In this document: piece after piece, positions 1 through 5,130 of the stretch
How the letters are laid out: each line of letters begins with the position of its first letter
Numbering within the stretch: position 1 is the stretch's first letter
NCBI GenBank assembly: GCA_030744635.1
Contig: JASLQE010000190.1
Coordinates: 1 to 9,459, forward strand
DNA: 9,459 bases
Reading direction: 5' to 3'
Source: Dehalococcoidia bacterium
Lineage (GTDB): Bacteria; Chloroflexota; Dehalococcoidia; JACVQG01; JAHKAY01
Program-made: the position numbers and the translations under genes
The notes under the pieces: generated by a model
Database searches by the model: none
Told to the model about the DNA's origin: nothing
What the model saw: the letters and a program-made list of their open reading frames with translations, nothing else

Positions 1-1019
1 TAGAGGTCGGCCAGGCAGCGCAGAGCGCTGTCCCGGTCCTTTAGCTCCAACCCTCGTTCCCAGGGTGGGGAGGGCACCCGCCAGTGGCCTTCCTCATCCT
101 GGTAGAAAGCTCCGCTGTTAGTGAAGTGGGTCCATGAGGCAACATAGGTGCCACCGTACTTCTCTGGGTAGCGCAGCACTTGGTTGGAGAACCAGGGCAG
201 AACGCCCTCGTGCAGCAGGCGTACCTTCTCCCCACCGAACCCAGCTATCCCCTCTCGCACCCGTTCTTCCACTTCGGCCTGGGCCATCTCATAGAAATCG
301 GCCACCTCAGCCCTGTGGTTCCAACCACGCCACTCAAATACCACAAAGGATATGAAGTTCTTGAGCTTCAATGGGGCGGGCACGGCTTTCTGAGCCTCCG
401 CGATACGGGCCATGGCCAGTCGAGAGCGCCACTCGTTTTTTACCCCCTCTATAAGCTTCTCGTCATCGCAGGGGCGTCCGAATACCTTCTCCAAGTGCTC
501 AATAGCATCATGGCTCTGGGCCAGGAAATAGTCCGTAAGCTCAGCGGGGCGAGGATGCGAGTAAGGCAGCTCTATATGAGTCGTGGGGATGCCCATGTGA
601 TCCGCATAGCTCTGATGGGCCTTCATCTGGCCCTGGCATAGGGCCAGGCTGAATACCACATCCGGGTTTAGCCTCTCCTCCTTGCCAGGGATGAGGCCAA
701 ATGTGCCCAGGAAATGGGCGCCCAGCGCAATTCTCAATGTCGCGCAGCAGTCCCGTCCATACCCCTTGGTCTCGGCGGCCTCGTTCAGTTTCACCACCCA
801 GTCCAGGTCACGCATCTCCCGGCCAGTTGGCATGGAGGGCAGTATCTCGGCATCAAAAGCTCCCAGGATAGAGGTGGCACCCACCTCACCGGACAGGGCC
901 AGCGGGCGGCCGTTCTCCCTGCTATTCCAAGTATCCCAGGCCACCTTGCGGCGCAGCTCCTTCATTTTGCTGAAGCAGTCCATCGGCCTGGTTGGGTAAA
1001 GGGCATCTGTGACTGGCAT
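1..1019 (-). CDS. 2-hydroxyacyl-CoA dehydratase / benzoyl-CoA reductase family subunit, BcrB/HgdA-like (partial, C-terminus off the left edge)
   Basis: An open frame of 339 codons runs on the minus strand from ATG at 1019 to the window edge without a stop. The protein resembles the larger subunit of the 2-hydroxyacyl-CoA dehydratase/benzoyl-CoA reductase family (HgdA, BcrB, FldB), usually about 400-440 residues, so roughly the last quarter is missing. Visible family traits are an N-terminal stretch ending in an AEILP-like segment (residues 57-61), then GYGRDCCATLR (87-96), whose cysteines 91/92 match the GY..D.C iron-sulfur-ligating region. C128 and C184 are further candidates. Such enzymes are cytoplasmic heterodimers carrying [4Fe-4S] clusters that take an activated electron from an ATP-driven activator. 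The start is set by AGGAG at 1023-1027 before ATG. The gene follows its partner by 8 bases. Substrate (2-hydroxyacyl-CoA, aryl-CoA or other) cannot be read from the sequence. The family call is fairly secure; the exact subunit name is inferred. Confidence 0.8.
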   Translation of the reverse strand, partial: MPVTDALYPTRPMDCFSKMKELRRKVAWDTWNSRENGRPLALSGEVGATSILGAFDAEILPSMPTGREMRDLDWVVKLNEAAETKGYGRDCCATLRIALGAHFLGTFGLIPGKEERLNPDVVFSLALCQGQMKAHQSYADHMGIPTTHIELPYSHPRPAELTDYFLAQSHDAIEHLEKVFGRPCDDEKLIEGVKNEWRSRLAMARIAEAQKAVPAPLKLKNFISFVVFEWRGWNHRAEVADFYEMAQAEVEERVREGIAGFGGEKVRLLHEGVLPWFSNQVLRYPEKYGGTYVASWTHFTNSGAFYQDEEGHWRVPSPPWERGLELKDRDSALRCLADL

Positions 1020-1030
1020 GCGTCTCCTTA
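1020..1030 (-). promoter_or_regulatory. Ribosome binding site overlapping the upstream stop codon
   Basis: Read on the minus strand, the stop TAA of the upstream subunit (1028-1030) runs directly into GGAG, giving TAAGGAGACGC before the ATG at 1019. The strong Shine-Dalgarno sequence thus shares bases with the stop codon, and only 8 bases separate the genes. This implies coupled translation and matched amounts of the two subunits, as expected for a heterodimer. Confidence 0.75.
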
Positions 1031-2143
1031 GCTAACTTCTAACTGTAGCATTTCCAAGGTGGCCTCAATGCGGGTGCGGAACTGGCCCAGAGGGATAGTG
1101 AAGTCTTGCTCCAACTCCAACACCTCTACACCCATGCCCTGCAAGGCCTCGGTGAGCACGGGGGAATCATACCCGTGGGGGTCACAGAACTTGGGATATA
1201 TTATGATGGCCAGCGCCACTCCGTACTGCTTGGCTAGATCCGTGACAAAGGTGGTGCGGTGCCGTGGTTCCTGGGCGTCCTTCACCGGACATGGCGCCCG
1301 CTCCACATAGCGTGTGGCGATGGCCGTAAGAGGGTCACCACCGGATTCCACCTGATCCCAGAAGTAACGCAGCCCGAAGCAGTTCTCGTCCACCACCACC
1401 CGGGCCCCCATGGAGTCCAAAAGTTGGGCTAGGCCCAGGTCATCGGTCTGGCCGATGACCATAGTCCTCACGGCCGACTCACCGGACCTGCCCTCTACCT
1501 GCACTAGGAACTCGCGGATTAGCCGACTGTGGTCTACTTTGTCCATCACCTGATTGGAAAGACCCATGGCCATAAGCTCCTCCCCCAAAATACGGGGGTG
1601 CTCCTCCTGCATCATCTTATACACCTGGCGCATCAGGCCACGGTTCTCGTTATACACCTCAATGGCCCGGTCCATCTCAGAGTCCCCAACGCTGACGCCC
1701 CAGTCCTGCTCCAGAGAGCGGCGGAACCCATCCACCTCCTGACGAAAGGCAGCTACCGCCCCTTTATGCCAGATGTACTGTGGCATGAACATGTAGTACC
1801 CGTGCGTATCCGGAACATGGCGCAGCCAGCTATCGTATGCATTGCGTATCTTCTCGCAGCAGTTAACATGCACCACGCCTTTAATGTAATCGTACTTGCC
1901 AGTAAGGCCCTGGGCCAGTATATCCCGGCAATAGGCGCAGAACATATTGAAGATGTGCGGTGCGGTAACCGATTCCGGCTCGTGAGCACCTACGATGCGC
2001 ACCGGTAGTAGCCCGGCGGCATAAGCCACCTCCTCCGGAGCATAGGTGCACATGTAACCCAACACCCCGCGGCCAGGGTATGCCCTGGCGTATTCGTGCC
2101 TGTTTTCATAAGCCTGGTGGAACTTGCGATACATAGCGCTCAA
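1028..2143 (-). CDS. 2-hydroxyacyl-CoA dehydratase / benzoyl-CoA reductase family subunit, BcrC/HgdB-like
   Basis: A complete 371-residue protein, the usual length for the smaller subunit of this family (HgdB, BcrC, FldC). Family landmarks appear in order: GYMCTYAPEEVAYAAGLLPVRI-like N-terminal segment (residues 29-50) with C32; FCAYCRD (68-74) with C69 and C72; HVNCCEK (92-98) with C95/C96; a second Rossmann-like half starting at VIGQTDD (229-235), with DENCFGLRY (252-260) and C255; KFCDPHGYD (318-326) with C320; and the C-terminal GQFRTRIEA (353-361) typical of the family. The conserved cysteines are those expected to bind a [4Fe-4S] cluster. The start is TTG at 2143, preceded by GGAGG with a 5-base spacer; ATG three codons later is too far from that site. 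First gene of the two-gene operon, with its likely promoter at 2173-2202. No ASKHA-type activator gene lies in the window. Family is secure; substrate unknown. Confidence 0.88.
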   Translation of the reverse strand: MSAMYRKFHQAYENRHEYARAYPGRGVLGYMCTYAPEEVAYAAGLLPVRIVGAHEPESVTAPHIFNMFCAYCRDILAQGLTGKYDYIKGVVHVNCCEKIRNAYDSWLRHVPDTHGYYMFMPQYIWHKGAVAAFRQEVDGFRRSLEQDWGVSVGDSEMDRAIEVYNENRGLMRQVYKMMQEEHPRILGEELMAMGLSNQVMDKVDHSRLIREFLVQVEGRSGESAVRTMVIGQTDDLGLAQLLDSMGARVVVDENCFGLRYFWDQVESGGDPLTAIATRYVERAPCPVKDAQEPRHRTTFVTDLAKQYGVALAIIIYPKFCDPHGYDSPVLTEALQGMGVEVLELEQDFTIPLGQFRTRIEATLEMLQLEVS

Positions 2144-2172
2144 GCCTGCCTCCGAATTTCAATAAAGGAGTC

Positions 2173-2202
2173 ATTCTACAGCATTTGCGGGCCAATAAGC
2201 AA
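2173..2202 (-). promoter_or_regulatory. Probable sigma-70-type promoter of the dehydratase operon
   Basis: On the minus strand TTGCTT (2197-2202) and TAGAAT (2173-2178) are separated by 18 bases. The -10 matches the consensus at five of six positions and the -35 at three. Transcription would begin near 2166, leaving a leader of about 24 bases that contains the GGAGG ribosome binding site. The position fits the TTG start at 2143. No mapped start supports it. Confidence 0.4.
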
Positions 2203-2272
2203 GTTTTAGTGACGAGGTCGTTTAGCAAACCTTATCCTTCCCACCCTTCCACCCAGTTTTATATGTGTAGAG

Positions 2273-2293
2273 CCCCCCCCCCCACACACACAC
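2273..2293. repeat. Homopolymer C11 followed by a short CA repeat
   Basis: Eleven consecutive C residues (2273-2283) run into five CA units (2284-2293 region). Such a tract is prone to slipped-strand length change. It lies about 130 bases upstream of the dehydratase TTG start and over 300 bases before the plus-strand gene, and directly abuts the terminator-like hairpin. No function is evident. Confidence 0.7.
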
Positions 2294-2294
2294 C

Positions 2295-2331
2295 TGCCAA
2301 AGGGCTCTGCCCCTTTGGCATCCCCTTTTTT
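2295..2331 (+). terminator. Rho-independent terminator-like hairpin with no gene in front of it
   Basis: TGCCAAAGGG (2295-2304) and CCCTTTGGCA (2311-2320) form a perfect 10-base stem with a six-base loop CTCTGC. TCCCC and then six T residues (2326-2331) follow. The T-tract is on the plus strand only, so it would stop plus-strand transcripts. The preceding gene on that strand is not in this region: the nearest coding sequence to the left is on the minus strand. It may end a small unannotated RNA, block antisense transcription from the left, or be a dispersed palindromic repeat. Confidence 0.55.
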
Positions 2332-2553
2332 ATAACAACATCAGTGACCAGGCTTCCGGCCCGGCACGGTTGTCACACAGCCACCAGGTTTTCCGAAAAG
2401 TAACACCAACTACACCGTGGGGCTTGGAAATCGCCACCTCAGAGATAGATTTACTTGGCCAGGAGGGTGGGGAAAATGGTCTCCATATACAGTCTATGCA
2501 TCAGGCCGTTAGACGATTGAACTTGGAGAGGGTACAATACTCCTGTTGGCTGC

Positions 2554-2559
2554 TATACT
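2554..2559 (+). promoter_or_regulatory. Weak candidate extended -10 element for the deacetylase operon
   Basis: TGCTATACT (2551-2559) carries a TATACT hexamer with a TGn extension, about 43 bases before the ATG at 2602. There is no good -35 box 16-18 bases upstream. TACAAT at 2533-2538 is an alternative -10. One or the other may start the plus-strand operon, but the evidence is thin. Confidence 0.22.
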
Positions 2560-2601
2560 TTCAACAGTGCACGGCGAAAGCGAACCTATGTTGACAACGA
2601 A

Positions 2602-3465
2602 ATGACAAGGCATATCGGTATCTTCTTTCACTACCAGCAGGGAGATCGGCTCAGTGACTTCCCCCAGGCCTTGGATGGTATCCTACAGGACCACCGCACC
2701 ATGCTCTATGACGCACACTACCCAGATAAGCCCCCCGCCGGTTTTCAGCTTCAGGAACTTCCCCAAGATTTGTTGTGCCAGGTGCACGCCCCAGATATGG
2801 TGGCCCAGGTGGCAAAGAGCGAGCTTTACCAGAGCGCCCTCTACTCCGCAGGGGGGGTAGTGCAAGCCGCGGAGAAGTTGCGGACTGGTGAAATTGACAA
2901 CGCCTTCGTCTTCACCGGCTGCGGAGACCATCACGCCGGATGGAACTTCTACGGCGGCGGCTGCTACCTCAACGGGGCCGCCTTGGCCATCGCCCGTCTC
3001 AAAGCAATCGGTGCCCAGCGCTTCGCCATCGTGGACACCGACCCCCACCACGGCGATGGCACTTGGGACATATTCGTCGAGGATGAAAGTGTGCTCTACC
3101 TGTGCCTGTGCCACAACCCCTTTGCGGAACAGAACCACAATGTCAACATTCCCATCCCTTGGCACACCACCGACGAGGACTACATGAACCTCCTGGGCCG
3201 TGAAGTGGCCCCCCGGGCACGCAGCTTCCGCCCGGAGGTCATCTTCTGGAACTGGGGGTATGACGGCACCCACGGGGAGTATGGGGACATCGGCCTATCC
3301 AGGGACTGCCACCACCGTATGGCTGTTCTCCTCCAGGCGCTGGCGGATGAGGTCTGCAAGGGCCACCTGATTGCCGTGCTCTGTGGCGGTAGCGGCCGGG
3401 CGGTGGCCACCTATGCCATACCCCGCATAATACGCCACCTGGCTGGAATTGACGACCACATATAA
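2602..3465 (+). CDS. Histone deacetylase / AcuC-type amidohydrolase-fold protein, catalytic tyrosine apparently missing
   Basis: A 287-residue protein of the arginase/deacetylase superfamily (histone deacetylases, AcuC, acetylpolyamine amidohydrolases). Seen: GDHHAGW (residues 108-114) with the tandem histidines of the charge relay; FYGGGCYLNGAALA (116-129) in place of the usual GFC.FNN.A.A; VDTDPHHGDGT (144-154), with D147 and H149 as probable zinc ligands; and WGYDGTH (218-224), with D221 as the third ligand. The usual GGGY/EGGY loop near the C-terminus reads CGGSGRAVA (261-269), so the transition-state tyrosine (Y306 in human HDAC8) seems replaced. It is shorter than most bacterial members (about 300-340). 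No clear Shine-Dalgarno precedes ATG 2602; a six-codon frame, ATG 2588 to TGA 2605, overlaps the start and might couple translation. It heads an operon with acyl-CoA genes, suggesting action on an acylated protein or small amide; the substrate is unknown. Confidence 0.83.
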   Translation: MTRHIGIFFHYQQGDRLSDFPQALDGILQDHRTMLYDAHYPDKPPAGFQLQELPQDLLCQVHAPDMVAQVAKSELYQSALYSAGGVVQAAEKLRTGEIDNAFVFTGCGDHHAGWNFYGGGCYLNGAALAIARLKAIGAQRFAIVDTDPHHGDGTWDIFVEDESVLYLCLCHNPFAEQNHNVNIPIPWHTTDEDYMNLLGREVAPRARSFRPEVIFWNWGYDGTHGEYGDIGLSRDCHHRMAVLLQALADEVCKGHLIAVLCGGSGRAVATYAIPRIIRHLAGIDDHI

Positions 3466-3507
3466 ACGGTTTAAAGACTTGCCTCGCGAAGGGCGGTCTA
3501 ATCAAGA

Positions 3508-3513
3508 GGGAGG
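3508..3513 (+). promoter_or_regulatory. Ribosome binding site fixing a TTG start
   Basis: GGGAGG is followed by a six-base spacer and TTG at 3520. No ATG lies in frame near this site, and the crotonase fold begins immediately after it (KQFEEITLTREGRVAILTL), so TTG is the start. Confidence 0.75.
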
Positions 3514-3519
3514 TCCGCT

Positions 3520-4332
3520 TTGAAGCAATTTGAGGAAATAACGCTTACCAGGGAAGGCCGAGTAGCCATTCTCACGCTCAAGCGGCCACAGAAGCTCAAT
3601 GCACTTACGCCAAGGATGCTCTGGTATGAGATAACGCCCGCCCTAGACCAGATAACCGAAGACAGCAGGGTGGGCGCTCTGGTCATCACCGGGGAAGGGA
3701 AAGGATTTTCGGCCGGGGCCGATGTCAGCGGACTGCAGCGCGCCGCCGCTGCCGGCGGCATGGCAAGCCACCCGGATTTCAAGTCCCCAGAGCCTTGGGG
3801 CAGACGCTACGAGTTTATCGTACGCCTGCGAAACCTGCCCAAGCCCACCATAGCTGCAGTCAACGGGGTAGCGGCCGGGGCGGGGCTCTCAATCTCCCTT
3901 GCGTGCGACATCAGGATAGCCTCAGAAAACGCCCGGTTCAGCTCCGCATTCATCCGACGCGGCTTGGTGCCGGATGCGGGCGGCACCTTTTTCCTGCCCC
4001 GCCTGCTCGGAACCGCCCGGGCGCTGGAACTGATGTATACCGGTGATGTTATAGGCGCTCAAGAGGCGGAGCGCATCGGCCTGGTGAACCGGGTTGTGGC
4101 CGCGACAGACCTAATGACCGCTACCCTAGAACTCGCCTCACGTATCGCCAGTGGCCCCCCCATCGCCCTGGCCCTCACCAAACGGATTGTGTACCAGTGG
4201 TTGGAGCAGGACCTGCTAACACAGGTGGAGTACGAGGCCTACAACCAGCGGCTTTGCCGAGAGACGGAGGACTTCAAGGAGGGAATTGAGTCATTTGTAG
4301 AGAAGCGCGCCCCCAAGTTCAAAGGCCGCTAA
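3520..4332 (+). CDS. Enoyl-CoA hydratase/isomerase (crotonase) family protein, PaaG-like
   Basis: A complete 270-residue crotonase with the fold's hallmarks: VAILTLKRPQKLNAL (residues 15-29), the first oxyanion segment FSAGADV (63-69), NGVAAGAGLSISLACDI (115-131), GLVPDAGGTFFLPRLLG (148-164) and a C-terminal FVEKRAPKFKGR (259-270). Aligned by eye to rat enoyl-CoA hydratase, both catalytic glutamates (E144, E164) are replaced, by S124 and F144, while D152 in the VPDAGG loop is kept. That pattern matches PaaG (1,2-epoxyphenylacetyl-CoA isomerase) and delta3-delta2 isomerases, which use a single acid at this loop, so an isomerase of a CoA thioester is more likely than a hydratase. The start is TTG with GGGAGG at 3508-3513. 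It lies 54 bases after the deacetylase-fold gene and 69 before arsM, all in one direction. Actual substrate not determinable. Confidence 0.88.
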   Translation: MKQFEEITLTREGRVAILTLKRPQKLNALTPRMLWYEITPALDQITEDSRVGALVITGEGKGFSAGADVSGLQRAAAAGGMASHPDFKSPEPWGRRYEFIVRLRNLPKPTIAAVNGVAAGAGLSISLACDIRIASENARFSSAFIRRGLVPDAGGTFFLPRLLGTARALELMYTGDVIGAQEAERIGLVNRVVAATDLMTATLELASRIASGPPIALALTKRIVYQWLEQDLLTQVEYEAYNQRLCRETEDFKEGIESFVEKRAPKFKGR

Positions 4333-4401
4333 GAGGATGTCCATGGCATGGGTGCCAGAACCTTGCGCTGCCGCCAAGCAGTGCATGATGAGAGGAGAAG
4401 G

Positions 4402-5130
4402 ATGGACAAGAACGCTGAGAGAGTCAAGAGCGCCGTCAGAGAGCGATACGGGGCGCTGGCCCGCCAGCAGCAGAGCTGCTGCGCCCTCACCTCCTGCTGC
4501 CCCCCCAGCCAGAAGCTCTACGACCCTGCGGACATAGAGGAGCTTCCCCAGGAGGTGTCCGATTTCTCTCTGGGCTGCGGCAACCCCGTGGCTGCGGCCG
4601 GACTCCGGGAGGGGGAGGTGGTGCTGGACTTAGGCTCTGGGGGCGGGCTGGACTGCTTCCTGGCCGCCAAAAGGGTGGGAGAGAAGGGCCGGGTTATCGG
4701 CCTGGACATGTCCCCGGATATGTTAGCCCTGGCCCGTAAGAACGCCGACCGCCTGGGTGCGGCCAATGTGGAGTTCCGCTCCGGGGAGATGGAGGCCATG
4801 CCGGTGGAATCAGGCTCAGTGGATGTCATCATCTCCAACTGCGTCGTCAACCTCTCCCCGGACAAGGACGCCGTCTTCCAGGAGGCTTTCCGGGTGCTCA
4901 GGCCGGGCGGCCACCTCTCCATCTCCGATATAGCCCTGGTAGGTGAACTGGACCCCGAGACAAGGGGCAGCCTGGAGGCCTGGGCAAGCTGCGTGGCTGG
5001 TGCCCTGCCCAAGGATGAATACCTGAAAAAGCTGCGCCGGGCCGGGTTCACGGACATAACCACCGCAGAGAAGAGCTGGCGCTACATACCCACCGTCTCC
5101 ATGTGGGTATCCGCCGTCCGGCCGGAATGA
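4402..5130 (+). CDS. arsM: Arsenite S-adenosylmethionine methyltransferase
   Basis: A 242-residue class I SAM-dependent methyltransferase with strong ArsM character. SAM-binding motif I is VVLDLGSGGGLDCFLAA (residues 73-89), followed by GLDMSPDML (100-108) and FRSGEMEAMPV (125-135). The three cysteines that bind trivalent arsenic in characterised ArsM enzymes are all present: C85 in LDCF, C147 in SNCVVNLSPDK, and C197 in SCVAGA. GCGNP (58-62) gives C59, and two extra vicinal pairs, C26/C27 and C32/C33, lie near the N-terminus. ArsM methylates As(III) in the cytoplasm to methylated, often volatile products. ATG 4402 is chosen because GAGGAG (4392-4397) precedes it closely and the family's RYGALA segment follows; ATG 4348 is in frame but lacks a site. 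No arsR or arsenic transporter is in the window. The neighbours are acyl-CoA genes, an uncommon setting. Confidence 0.88.
   Translation: MDKNAERVKSAVRERYGALARQQQSCCALTSCCPPSQKLYDPADIEELPQEVSDFSLGCGNPVAAAGLREGEVVLDLGSGGGLDCFLAAKRVGEKGRVIGLDMSPDMLALARKNADRLGAANVEFRSGEMEAMPVESGSVDVIISNCVVNLSPDKDAVFQEAFRVLRPGGHLSISDIALVGELDPETRGSLEAWASCVAGALPKDEYLKKLRRAGFTDITTAEKSWRYIPTVSMWVSAVRPE

Larger units (their letters stand above)
2144..2601. other. Divergent intergenic region between the dehydratase operon and the deacetylase operon
   Basis: These 458 bases lie between two divergent genes. They hold a probable minus-strand promoter near the dehydratase start, a small palindrome GTTTAGCAAAC (2220-2230) upstream of that promoter that could be an operator, a poly-C and CA tract, a terminator-like hairpin at 2295-2331, and possible -10 elements close to the plus-strand gene. 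A 74-codon frame at 2370-2594 has no recognisable protein character and I do not call it a gene. I see no tRNA, riboswitch or insertion-sequence ends. Confidence 0.6.

Noticed and set aside
180..641. A 153-codon plus-strand open frame
   Set aside because: It lies opposite the BcrB/HgdA-like gene, whose minus-strand frame has recognisable family motifs over the whole stretch; the plus-strand protein has none.
2370..2594. A 74-codon plus-strand frame in the divergent intergenic region
   Set aside because: No good ribosome site, no recognisable motif, and composition unlike neighbouring proteins; it would end just before the deacetylase-fold gene start. Most likely chance.
2683..3273. A 196-codon minus-strand open frame
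   Set aside because: It is antisense to the deacetylase-fold gene, whose zinc-site motifs prove the plus-strand frame. Long antisense frames are common in GC-rich DNA.
4348..4401. Upstream ATG start for arsM
   Set aside because: No Shine-Dalgarno precedes it, whereas GAGGAG lies just before ATG 4402, and the extra 18 residues look unlike ArsM.
5103..5126. Upstream GTG start for the acyl-CoA synthetase subunit
   Set aside because: No ribosome site before it, and it would add eight residues outside the family's usual N-terminus; ATG 5127 overlaps the arsM stop in the typical ATGA way.
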